Assembly: GCA_964550915.1 (NCBI GenBank)
Contig: CAZKBY010000128.1
Coordinates: 1 to 8,066 of the forward strand
Direction: 5' to 3'
DNA: 8,066 nucleotides
Origin: JARYMI01 sp964550915
GTDB lineage: Bacteria > Acidobacteriota > Aminicenantia > Aminicenantales > UBA8522
Within the stretch, counting starts at the first letter, position 1. Each line of letters opens with the position of its first letter. Shown here in pieces: positions 1 to 6,165 of this stretch. The notes below the pieces were generated by a model, which saw nothing but the letters and a program-made list of their open reading frames with translations, searched no databases and was not told where the DNA came from. The translations under genes were made by a program, and so were the position numbers.

Positions 1-1442
1 CTCCTGAAGCCTTGCCCTTCGCCAAGTCGGGCGAGCTGGCCGATTTTGCAGCCGCCCTGCCCAAATATCTCGCTTCGCTCGGCCTCAACGTCTCGCTCAT
101 CATGCCCAAGTACAGGACGCCGGAGATCGAATCCCTGTCCATGCAGTCAGTGCTTCCAGAGCTCTTGGTCCCGCTTGGCGGGGAGAAGGTCAAGGCTGGC
201 GTTTTCAAGGCCGAGCATGGCTACTTCGACATCTATTTCATCGACAACCCCAAGTATTTCCTGAGGGAAAAAGTCTACGGGCCGTCCACCGGCGAGTACC
301 TGGATAACGACGAGCGGTTCGTCTTTTTCAGCCGGGCCGTCCTCGAATTCCTCCTGAAATCAAAGCTCCCCCTGGACATCATCCACTGCCAGAACTGGCC
401 TTCGGCCCTGGTCCCCGTTTTTCTGAGGACGCACTACCAGAATGAACGTGCCTTGGGCCGGGTGGCCACTGTCTTCACCCTCCACAACGTCGCCTTCCAG
501 GGAGATTTTCCGCCCGAGAGCCTGGTGCTGACCGAGCTCAACTGGAATTATTTCAACCCCCGCGAGCTTTCCTTGAACGGCCGGTTCAACTTCCTCAAAG
601 CCGGAGTCGTTTATGCCGATGTCGTCAATACGGTCAGCTCCGCCTACAAGCAGGAAATCCTGGCCAGGAAACACGGCCACGGCCTGAGCGAGATTCTGCA
701 GAGCCGCCAGGGGACTTTTTTTAGCGTCCGGAGCGGGATCGATTATGAGGGCTGGAACCCGGAGAAAGACCCTTACCTTGCGGCCAACTATGGGGCCTCC
801 GACATGTCGGGGAAAAGCGTCTGCAAGCTGGCCCTTATCAAAGAATTCAAGCTTCGCCTGCCTGAGACGTCGCCGGTTGTTGCCTTTGTTTCGCATCTCT
901 CCCGTCACAAGGGAACGGATATCCTCATTGAGGCGCTGGACGAGATCGGCGCTATGGACGCGTCGCTCGTCGTCTGCGGCGAGGGGGAAGAAAAATTCGA
1001 GCTGGCCTTGAATGAGGCGGCCAAGCGTTTCCGCGGGAGGATCGCCGTCCATCCCGAGATGAGGCCGGCCTTGGTCCACAAGGTCGTGGCTGGAGCCGAT
1101 ATCCTCCTCATCCCGTCGCTCCACGAGCCTTGCGGGCTGAATCAATTCTACGGCTTCCGTTACGGCACGGTTCCTGTTGTCCGGGCTACGGGTGGCCTCA
1201 AAGAGACGGTCGCGCCTTATTCCCCTGCGACCGGGAAAGGGAACGGGTTTGTTTTCCGGGAGTATTCGGCTGATGCCCTTGTGGCTGCTTTGAAGGAGGC
1301 AGTCGATTGCTACCGCAACGCTCCTGATGCCTGGCAAAGGATCAGGGAAGCGGGGTTGCGCGAGAATTTCTCGCTCGAAATCACAGCTAAAGGTTATGTC
1401 AGGCTCTACGAAAGAGCGTTGGAATCCAAACGAGGAGGCTAA
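1..1442 (+). CDS. glgA: Glycogen synthase (ADP-glucose-type starch synthase, GT5), 5'-truncated by the window edge
   Basis: Transfers glucose from a nucleotide sugar (normally ADP-glucose) to the non-reducing end of an alpha-1,4-glucan in the cytoplasm. The frame is open to the left edge: the codons before the TTG at 12 read Pro-Glu-Ala, matching the usual N-terminus just ahead of the nucleotide-sugar loop. That TTG is therefore an internal Leu codon, and about 7-8 codons are missing. GT5 landmarks follow in order: PFAKSGELADF (about 15-47), HNVAFQG, VNTVSSAYKQEI, GIDYEGWNPEKDPY, SRHKGTD, and the C-terminal donor-site block HEPCGLNQFYGFRYGT near 1122-1169 with its conserved Glu, then TGGLKETV. 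The length fits the usual ~480 residues. The loop reads K-S-G-E-L, not the textbook K-x-G-G-L. The stop is one base before the thioredoxin start, so the two are co-transcribed. Family assignment is firm; donor specificity is inferred. Confidence 0.95.
   Translation, partial: PEALPFAKSGELADFAAALPKYLASLGLNVSLIMPKYRTPEIESLSMQSVLPELLVPLGGEKVKAGVFKAEHGYFDIYFIDNPKYFLREKVYGPSTGEYLDNDERFVFFSRAVLEFLLKSKLPLDIIHCQNWPSALVPVFLRTHYQNERALGRVATVFTLHNVAFQGDFPPESLVLTELNWNYFNPRELSLNGRFNFLKAGVVYADVVNTVSSAYKQEILARKHGHGLSEILQSRQGTFFSVRSGIDYEGWNPEKDPYLAANYGASDMSGKSVCKLALIKEFKLRLPETSPVVAFVSHLSRHKGTDILIEALDEIGAMDASLVVCGEGEEKFELALNEAAKRFRGRIAVHPEMRPALVHKVVAGADILLIPSLHEPCGLNQFYGFRYGTVPVVRATGGLKETVAPYSPATGKGNGFVFREYSADALVAALKEAVDCYRNAPDAWQRIREAGLRENFSLEITAKGYVRLYERALESKRGG
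1433..1438 (+). promoter_or_regulatory. Shine-Dalgarno site fixing the GTG start of trxA
   Basis: A perfect AGGAGG lies inside the last codons of glgA, five bases before the GTG at 1444. It selects that GTG over the longer in-frame extension that begins inside glgA, which would add 39 residues with no thioredoxin homology. Confidence 0.85.
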
Positions 1443-1443
1443 A

Positions 1444-1770
1444 GTGGCCGCGGATGTCCTTAATGTTTCTGACGCCACGTTTGAGGAAGAAGTGCTCAAG
1501 GCCGGCGTGCCCGTGTTAGTCGATTTCTGGGCGGAATGGTGCATGCCCTGCCGGATGATCGCTCCGGCGGTTGAAAGCGTGGCCCAAGATTACGGGGATA
1601 AAATCAAGGTGGCCAAGATGAATGTCGATGAGAACATGAAGACCCCGGCCAAATACGGCATCCGGGGCATCCCGACCCTTCTTCTTTTTAAGAACGGCGA
1701 GCTTATGGAGAGCCTGGTCGGCGTCCAGCCACGCGAGAAAATTGTCGAAGTGGTCGCCAAACACTTATGA
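1444..1770 (+). CDS. trxA: Thioredoxin
   Basis: Small cytoplasmic dithiol-disulfide oxidoreductase that reduces protein disulfides and is recharged by the reductase encoded next. From the GTG start it is 108 residues, the classical single-domain length. Visible features are the FWAEWCMPCR active site (Cys33 and Cys36), the strand carrying VDEN around 61-64, and the cis-proline loop GIRGIP with Pro77 facing the active site. The dipeptide between the cysteines is Met-Pro rather than Gly-Pro, which may shift redox potential or partner choice. The start is set by an AGGAGG five bases upstream. The ATG of trxB overlaps the TGA stop (ATGA), so the two are translationally coupled. The pairing with its cognate reductase supports a general thioredoxin rather than a specialised thioredoxin-fold protein. 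Confidence 0.95.
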   Translation: MAADVLNVSDATFEEEVLKAGVPVLVDFWAEWCMPCRMIAPAVESVAQDYGDKIKVAKMNVDENMKTPAKYGIRGIPTLLLFKNGELMESLVGVQPREKIVEVVAKHL

Positions 1771-2690
1771 ACCCGACTGTCGATTACGACGTCGTCATCA
1801 TCGGCGCGGGGCCGGCCGGTCTGGCGGCGGGTCTTTACACGGGGCGCGCCCGCCTGGCTACGGTCATCCTGGAGAAGGGCCTGCCCGGAGGCCAGATCCT
1901 CCTCACCGACTGGGTGGAGAACTTCCCCGGCTTTCCCGAAGGAATCGCGCCCTTCGACCTGATGGAGAATTTCAAGAAACAGACGCTTAAGTTCGGGGCC
2001 GTGATCGAGACGGACGAAGCGCAGGCCATAAGGAAAGATGGCGGCGGCTGGGTCGTGGTCGGCCGGAACAAGGAGTACAGGGCCAGGGCCGTGATCGTCG
2101 CCACGGGAGCCTCTTACCGGAAGCTTGGCCTGGCCGGAGAGGAGAAGCTCACGGGGAGGGGCGTCTCATACTGCGCCACCTGCGACGGAGCGTTTTTCCG
2201 CGACCGTGAGATCGCCGTGGTCGGCGGCGGAGACAATGCCCTGAACGAAGCTATCTTCCTGACGAAATTCTGCCGCAAGCTCTACCTCATCCACCGCCGC
2301 GACCGGTTTCGGGCAACCAAGATCCTCCAGGAGCGCGTGTTTGGGAATGCCAAAATCGAGGTTCTCTGGAACTCGGTCGTCGAGGCCATCGAGGGTGAGA
2401 ATCGGCTCGAGCGCATCATCGTCAGGAACGTCAAGGAGAATAGGGTCTATCCACTCCAGCTCGACGGGCTCTTCGTCTCCATCGGGATGGACCCCCACAC
2501 GGGATTTATCAAAGGACTCGTGGAGCTTAACGAATGGGGGGAAATCAAGGTCGATCAGAAGATGGGGACGTCCCAGCCGGGAATATTCGCCGCCGGCGAC
2601 GTGGCTGATGCGTGCCCCAAGCAGGTGGCGACGGCGGTTGGCACCGGGGTCGCCGCCGCCTTAGCCGTCAGCGACTACCTCCAGTCTTAA
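1767..2690 (+). CDS. trxB: Thioredoxin reductase (NADPH), low-molecular-weight flavoprotein
   Basis: FAD enzyme that passes electrons from NADPH to thioredoxin in the cytoplasm. It has 307 residues, typical of the bacterial ~35 kDa homodimeric type. Landmarks: FAD dinucleotide loop GAGPAG (13-18), VATGA (111-115), redox-active CATC (Cys136, Cys139) followed by DGAFF, NADPH Rossmann loop GGGDNA (153-158), HRRDRFRA (176-183), whose arginines typically bind the 2'-phosphate of NADPH, and the C-terminal FAD motif AAGDVAD (275-281) followed by KQVATAVGTG. The start ATG overlaps the trxA stop by four bases and has no clear Shine-Dalgarno of its own, which fits coupled translation. The TAA stop is the first three bases of the TAAATTGGGGGA repeat of the downstream element. 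Ferredoxin- or F420-dependent relatives exist, but the arginine-rich NADPH motif argues against them. Confidence 0.95.
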   Translation: MNPTVDYDVVIIGAGPAGLAAGLYTGRARLATVILEKGLPGGQILLTDWVENFPGFPEGIAPFDLMENFKKQTLKFGAVIETDEAQAIRKDGGGWVVVGRNKEYRARAVIVATGASYRKLGLAGEEKLTGRGVSYCATCDGAFFRDREIAVVGGGDNALNEAIFLTKFCRKLYLIHRRDRFRATKILQERVFGNAKIEVLWNSVVEAIEGENRLERIIVRNVKENRVYPLQLDGLFVSIGMDPHTGFIKGLVELNEWGEIKVDQKMGTSQPGIFAAGDVADACPKQVATAVGTGVAAALAVSDYLQS

Positions 2691-2711
2691 ATTGGGGGAT
2701 AAATTGGGGGA
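2688..2711 (+). repeat. Left-end tandem repeat, 2 x 12 bp
   Basis: TAAATTGGGGGA occurs at 2688-2699 and again at 2700-2711, perfectly repeated. The first three bases of copy one are the trxB stop codon. Copy two merges into the terminal inverted repeat. Confidence 0.85.
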
Positions 2712-2724
2712 CGCGATACGTAAT
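2701..2724 (+). repeat. Left terminal inverted repeat
   Basis: This 24-bp arm matches the reverse complement of 2876-2899 at 21 positions. The mismatches are at arm positions 5, 15 and 20. Confidence 0.8.
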
Positions 2725-2875
2725 TACCTAAATTATTTTCATCTATTTTTTTATCGTCACGGATAATTCTTGGGACATCAACAAAATTCATCGCCTGCCC
2801 TAATGATGAACAACCATCGATTTTGCCCAATTATCTTTGGTCTCCGACTATGTTGACCACTGAGAAATTAAGTGC

Positions 2876-2899
2876 ATTATGTATGGCGTCCCCCTATTT
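2876..2899 (-). repeat. Right terminal inverted repeat
   Basis: Partner of the arm at 2701-2724 on the opposite strand. The shared core reads GGGGGACGC on the minus strand. The arms are about 150 bp apart, too far for a simple terminator hairpin. Confidence 0.8.
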
Positions 2900-2910
2900 G
2901 CCCCTATTTG
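2891..2910 (-). repeat. Right-end tandem repeat, 2 x 10 bp
   Basis: CCCCTATTTG is perfectly repeated at 2891-2900 and 2901-2910. It mirrors the doubled left end. The lpxD stop (TAG on the minus strand, 2904-2906) lies inside the outer copy. Confidence 0.85.
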
Positions 2911-3977
2911 CTTTTAAGGATTTTCTCCAGGTCCTCAACCCGGGCCTTCAGCCTTTTCATGTCCTTGATGAAATCATAGAGTTGGGGGAGGAGGACGCAC
3001 ATCTTCCTCCAGTCGTTGATGTCGATAGAGGGTGTTCCGGCGACAATCGCGGCCGCCGGAATATCCTTGTGTACGCCCGATTGAGCGGCGATGATTGCCT
3101 CATCCCCGACATTGACATGGTCGGCTACTCCCACCTGCCCGCCCATGACGACGTTTTTTCCGACCCGGCTGCTTCCGGCGATCCCCGCTTGGCCGGCCAG
3201 GATGGCGTTCTCGCCGATCTCGACATTATGAGCGACCTGGACGAGGTTATCGATCTTGGCCCCGCGCCGGATGATCGTCCCGCCGAGCGCCGCCCTATCC
3301 ACAGCCGTGTTGGCTCCGATCTCCACGTCGTCCTCGATGACGACCATCCCTTTCTGGGGGATTTTCCTGTAGCTTCCGTCCTCTAACTTGATATAGCCGA
3401 ACCCGTCTGAGCCGATGACTGCGCCGTTGTGGACGATGACGCGGTTTCCGATCCGCACGCCCTCCCGGATCGATACATGGCTGTGGATGACCGCTCTCTC
3501 GCCGATCTTCACCCGCGGATAGACTACCACCAGCGGGAAAATGACCGTCCCCTCTCCGATCTCCGCCTCATCGCCGATAACGCTCAGCGCGCCGACCGCC
3601 ACGTCCTTTCCCAGCTTGGCCGTGGGCGCAACCTGGGCCGAAGGATGGACTCCCGGCTCCAGCCTGTAGGGCTTAAAAAAAATCTCAACGGCCCTGACGA
3701 ACGCCAGTTGAGGATTCTCTGCGACGAGCACGGGAATCCGGCGGAATGTCTCACCCGGCGGGATGATGGCAGCCGACGCCCGCGTCTCCTCCAGCTTCTT
3801 CCTGAGCTTGGCCTGCCCCAGAAAAACAATATCTCCTTCGCCTGCTTTTTCCAGGCTCGAAACGTCTCTGATCCGGACGTCGCCGTCGCCCTCGAACGGA
3901 CAGCCGAGCATCTCCGCGAGCTCCCTGACCGTAAGCGTCAATCGCTCACTTCCTTTTTTGCGCTCCTCGTTCCTCAT
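2904..3977 (-). CDS. lpxD: UDP-3-O-acylglucosamine N-acyltransferase
   Basis: Third step of lipid A synthesis: N-acylates UDP-3-O-acyl-glucosamine using an acyl-ACP, at the inner face of the cytoplasmic membrane. The 357-residue protein has the expected layout: N-terminal uridine-binding domain (about 13-105, with DVSSLEKAGEGDIVFL), a left-handed beta-helix of hexapeptide repeats (about 108-310) containing GSDGFGY (189-195), the catalytic-base His250 in QVAHNVEIG, and a C-terminal helical extension (about 320-357) that is probably coiled-coil. The ATG used gives 12 extra charged residues. A TTG at codon 13 (3939-3941), preceded by GGAAGTGAG, would start right at LTLTVRELAE, where relatives usually begin, so the start is uncertain. 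It follows the YihY-like gene by 15 bases and is probably co-transcribed. Its stop lies in the flanking mobile-element repeat. The only lpx gene in the window. Confidence 0.95.
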   Translation of the reverse strand: MRNEERKKGSERLTLTVRELAEMLGCPFEGDGDVRIRDVSSLEKAGEGDIVFLGQAKLRKKLEETRASAAIIPPGETFRRIPVLVAENPQLAFVRAVEIFFKPYRLEPGVHPSAQVAPTAKLGKDVAVGALSVIGDEAEIGEGTVIFPLVVVYPRVKIGERAVIHSHVSIREGVRIGNRVIVHNGAVIGSDGFGYIKLEDGSYRKIPQKGMVVIEDDVEIGANTAVDRAALGGTIIRRGAKIDNLVQVAHNVEIGENAILAGQAGIAGSSRVGKNVVMGGQVGVADHVNVGDEAIIAAQSGVHKDIPAAAIVAGTPSIDINDWRKMCVLLPQLYDFIKDMKRLKARVEDLEKILKSK

Positions 3978-3992
3978 CGGTCTTCCATCCTC

Positions 3993-4874
3993 TTAGCCGC
4001 CCCCCTCAGTTGTTTTAGCATGTCTCCTCTCGTTGAGCACGGCTGCCAGCTCAGCGCTCCAGAGCAGAATGACGAGCGAGAGGGAGATCCAGAGGAGGAA
4101 AAAGATGATCGAGGTCAATGTCCCCTGGAGGAGCTTGGACAAAACGATGCCGATCGCCGAAAAGTTGGCCACGTAAAAAGCGAAAATCCGCTTGAACGCT
4201 TCCCAGAGCACGGCGCCGATCGCCGCAGCCAGCGCCGCCGGGGCCGTGTGGACTTTCACTTCGGGGATGAACTTATAAAAAATGAAAAAGACGAGAAACG
4301 TCAGGGCCAGCGGAAGCATGTACTGGACGAGGAAATTGTTGACGATCCCCATGATCTTCGGGTTGATGTGGGCAGCCACGAAGTTGCTCTCCTGGAGCGT
4401 CCGATGAAGGGCCGTCCAGATGGCCGTGATCGATATCGAGATGAGCATGACGATGCCCATCGTGAACATGATCGTGTATTCGATCAGCCGGTTGTAGACG
4501 AACGACCGCTGGTAGTTCGCCCGGAAGATGATGTTGATCGAATAAATGAGGTTGGAGAAAAGGAAGCTGGCCGAGATGAGCGAGCCCACCAGCCCGAACC
4601 AGCCGAGGTTGTTGAGGTTGTCGGACACGGCCCGGAGTTTCTCGAAATAGGACGGGTCGAGGTGGGCGAAGAATTCGTCCGAGAAAAGGTTCAGGCTCCG
4701 CAAGGCCAGCTCCGAGCTTCCCACGACCTTGGTCGTAACATAGATAAACAGAGCGACAACCGGCACCGAGCACAGAAACGCAAAGTAGGAGATGACGATC
4801 GCGGCGTTCCAGCACCTGTCGTCGTTAAACCTCTTGAAGGTGTCCCGGAGGATCGCAAAGACAGCGAAACTCAT
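3993..4874 (-). CDS. YihY/BrkB-family integral inner-membrane protein
   Basis: A 293-residue polytopic membrane protein with the hallmarks of the YihY/virulence factor BrkB family: an N-terminal amphipathic stretch, WNAAIVISYFAFLCSVP (22-38), about six hydrophobic segments (roughly 24-48, 92-115, 133-155, 182-202, 210-225, 250-276), YKFIPEVKV (200-208), AVLWEAFKRIFAFY (221-234) and the C-terminal SAELAAVLNE (273-282). The biochemical role of the family is not settled; the old 'ribonuclease BN' label comes from a misassignment and should not be used. It lies between atpE and lpxD on the same strand, 161 bases after atpE and 15 before lpxD, so it more likely belongs with the envelope gene than with the ATP synthase. 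The start ATG has only a weak purine tract upstream (GAGCGG). Confidence 0.88.
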   Translation of the reverse strand: MSFAVFAILRDTFKRFNDDRCWNAAIVISYFAFLCSVPVVALFIYVTTKVVGSSELALRSLNLFSDEFFAHLDPSYFEKLRAVSDNLNNLGWFGLVGSLISASFLFSNLIYSINIIFRANYQRSFVYNRLIEYTIMFTMGIVMLISISITAIWTALHRTLQESNFVAAHINPKIMGIVNNFLVQYMLPLALTFLVFFIFYKFIPEVKVHTAPAALAAAIGAVLWEAFKRIFAFYVANFSAIGIVLSKLLQGTLTSIIFFLLWISLSLVILLWSAELAAVLNERRHAKTTEGGG

Positions 4875-5035
4875 TGGACCGCTCTATCGCCAGCGCAGGA
4901 AGAATATTGGCTCTGCCGTCGTCACCGGACCGTGTCGGCTCGCTGGCCGACCTCTCAACTCCCCTATCAAAATGCCTCTCTGCCCGCCTTCAGGCCCACC
5001 TCTTCCGGCCGGCCGCTTGCCGCCCGCAGCCTTTC
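4875..5035 (-). other. Gap between atpE and the yihY-like gene
   Basis: This 161-base GC-rich spacer contains no supportable gene and in particular no atpF. It includes a 10-bp palindrome CGGCCGGCCG at 5006-5015. I find no convincing terminator with a T-tract and no clear sigma70 promoter, so whether transcription continues from atpE into the downstream genes is undetermined. Confidence 0.5.
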
Positions 5036-5377
5036 TCAGGCCCAGTTTCCCCACTGGATGAGGACGATGATGATGGTGATGAGAAGCGCGTAGATGACCA
5101 GCGTTTCGATCAGGACGAGCCCGAAAATCAGGAGGAAGCGGATGTGGGGACCGGCTCCAGGGTTTCTGGAGATTCCTTCACAGGCGCTCGAAATGGACTT
5201 GGCCTGGCAAAAAGCGCCGGCAGCGACAGCCAGGGTGATGATGGCTCCGCCGACAATGATTGATAATTTGTAGAGATTGGCTCTAACCGGATTCACTGCC
5301 GCCTCCTGGGCCAGGAGCGGGCTCGACGCTATGAACCCTAAAAAGAGCAGAAGGCCCAGCGCTTTGAGCTTCTTCAT
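5036..5377 (-). CDS. atpE: F-type ATP synthase subunit c with N-terminal signal-like presequence and Na+-type ligands
   Basis: Forms the membrane rotor ring of F0; each subunit carries one ion across the membrane per turn. The 113-residue protein is longer than the usual 70-90 because of a signal-peptide-like N-terminus (MKKLKALG, then a hydrophobic stretch to about 23, possible cleavage after LLA). Then come helix 1 (about 36-60), a polar loop with the conserved Arg-Asn-Pro (R71-P73), and helix 2 (about 81-107) with the ion carboxylate Glu91. Gln58 lies 13 residues before Arg71, Glu91 lies 20 after it, Thr92 follows, and Tyr96 is five after Glu91. This matches Gln32, Glu65, Ser66 and Tyr70 of the sodium-driven Ilyobacter tartaricus ring. 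Na+ coupling is inferred. AAGGAG sits eight bases before the ATG; atpB lies 38 bases upstream. Confidence 0.93.
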   Translation of the reverse strand: MKKLKALGLLLFLGFIASSPLLAQEAAVNPVRANLYKLSIIVGGAIITLAVAAGAFCQAKSISSACEGISRNPGAGPHIRFLLIFGLVLIETLVIYALLITIIIVLIQWGNWA

Positions 5378-5385
5378 CGTCTTTT

Positions 5386-5391
5386 CTCCTT
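5386..5391 (-). promoter_or_regulatory. Strong Shine-Dalgarno site of atpE
   Basis: On the minus strand the sequence reads AAGGAG with an 8-base spacer to the ATG at 5377. It is the best ribosome-binding site in the atp cluster, in keeping with the need for many c subunits per complex. Confidence 0.8.
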
Positions 5392-5415
5392 TCTTTATTT
5401 ATATCTATTTTCACT

Positions 5416-6165
5416 CTATGAATGCTCTTCCTCGTGGGCCACGGCGCCCGCGATATAGATACAAGCCAAAAGGACGAAGACAAAGGCCTGGATCGTGGCC
5501 GTGAAAATGGCTATGGCCATGAACGGGAGAGGAAGAACAAAAGGCACGATCGAAGCGATGACGACAATGAGCAGCTCCTCGGCGAAGATGTTGCCGAAAA
5601 GCCGCAGCGACAGCGACACCGGCCTCGAAAAATGGCTGATGATCTCGATCGGCAGCATTAGCGGCGCTAAGGCCGGGATCGGGCCGCTGAAATGCTTGAG
5701 GTATTTCAGGACTCCCTGGGCTTTCATCCCCTGCCAGTGGTAGTAAACAAACACAGCCAGGGCGCAGCCAGCCGTGACGTTGAGCTTGGAGGTCGGCGAC
5801 ATGAACCCGGGCACGAGCCCTACCATGTTGGCGGTGAAGACAAAAATGCCGATCGTACCGATCACCGGCAGGTAGCGTTTTCCCCGCTCGCCGATGATGT
5901 CGGTAAGAAGGCCCTCGAACATCTGGACGGTGAGTTCGAGGACAGTCTGCCTCTTTGACGGGATGATCGACAACCGCCGCGAGGCCAGCCCGAAAACGAC
6001 GATGAGAAAGGCGGCCACGACAATGCACATGACGATGTAGTCGGGAATGGGGCTTTCCGGATGCTTGGGCTCGATCCCTAAAAGGCCGAGGAGGGCGAGA
6101 ACCGGCTTGCCAAAGATTTTGTTAAAGAGCTCGACGATATAAAGGCTGTGTTCTAACTCTTCCAT
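5416..6165 (-). CDS. atpB: F-type ATP synthase subunit a
   Basis: Stator subunit of F0 that forms the two ion half-channels against the c-ring. It has 249 residues, a normal length. The essential arginine is Arg188 in PVSLSLRLFGNIFAEEL (182-198). Other family features are PVIGTIGIFVFTANMVGLVPG (100-120, the conserved N-x-x-G-L-x-P), SPTSKLNVTAG (123-133) and a final hydrophobic helix (about 219-243) ending in an acidic and histidine-containing tail (HEEEHS). About five to six membrane helices are visible (around 40-60, 100-120, 128-143, 165-180, 195-215, 219-243). The start overlaps the end of atpI by 13 bases and lacks a strong ribosome-binding site, so translation is probably coupled. atpE follows after 38 bases. 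Confidence 0.96.
   Translation of the reverse strand: MEELEHSLYIVELFNKIFGKPVLALLGLLGIEPKHPESPIPDYIVMCIVVAAFLIVVFGLASRRLSIIPSKRQTVLELTVQMFEGLLTDIIGERGKRYLPVIGTIGIFVFTANMVGLVPGFMSPTSKLNVTAGCALAVFVYYHWQGMKAQGVLKYLKHFSGPIPALAPLMLPIEIISHFSRPVSLSLRLFGNIFAEELLIVVIASIVPFVLPLPFMAIAIFTATIQAFVFVLLACIYIAGAVAHEEEHS

Larger units (their letters stand above)
2688..2910. mobile_element. MITE-like non-autonomous element with doubled terminal inverted repeats
   Basis: About 220 bp of clearly AT-richer sequence lies between the convergent trxB and lpxD. Positions 2701-2724 and the reverse complement of 2876-2899 match at 21 of 24 bases, sharing the core GGGGGACGC and ATAC. Outside each arm is a second tandem copy of its outer part: TAAATTGGGGGA twice on the left, CCCCTATTTG twice on the right. 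Similarity continues weakly inward. No transposase is encoded; the longest internal frame is 47 codons on the minus strand. This structure suggests a miniature element mobilised in trans, or the decayed shell of a small transposon. I see no target-site duplication. The outer copies hold the stop codons of both neighbouring genes. Confidence 0.6.

Noticed and set aside
12..14. TTG at 12 as the start of glycogen synthase
   Set aside because: The frame continues upstream to the window edge and encodes Pro-Glu-Ala, the expected residues before Leu-Pro-Phe-Ala-Lys in this family, so the gene is cut by the window.
360..1544. 394-codon open frame on the minus strand opposite glgA
   Set aside because: Shadow of the GT5 gene: no recognisable domain, low-complexity charged composition, and it also overlaps the start of trxA.
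2688..2910. Reading the inverted repeats as a bidirectional rho-independent terminator or CRISPR repeats
   Set aside because: The arms are about 150 bases apart with no T-runs after them, and there are only two repeat units per end with no spacers.
2823..3386. 187-codon plus-strand frame starting inside the repeat element and running opposite lpxD
   Set aside because: Mostly antisense to well-conserved LpxD hexapeptide repeats; its N-terminus is only translated repeat sequence.
4985..5035. Possible terminator after atpE, with GC palindrome CGGCCGGCCG at 5006-5015
   Set aside because: The palindrome has no loop and no adjacent T-tract on the minus strand; the other GCC/GGC stems nearby are three to four base pairs.
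3429..5093. 554-codon open frame on the plus strand across lpxD, the yihY-like gene and the spacer
   Set aside because: It runs antisense to two genes with clear family motifs, is extremely rich in Asp/Arg/Glu as expected for a GC-rich shadow frame, and shows no domain or proper start.
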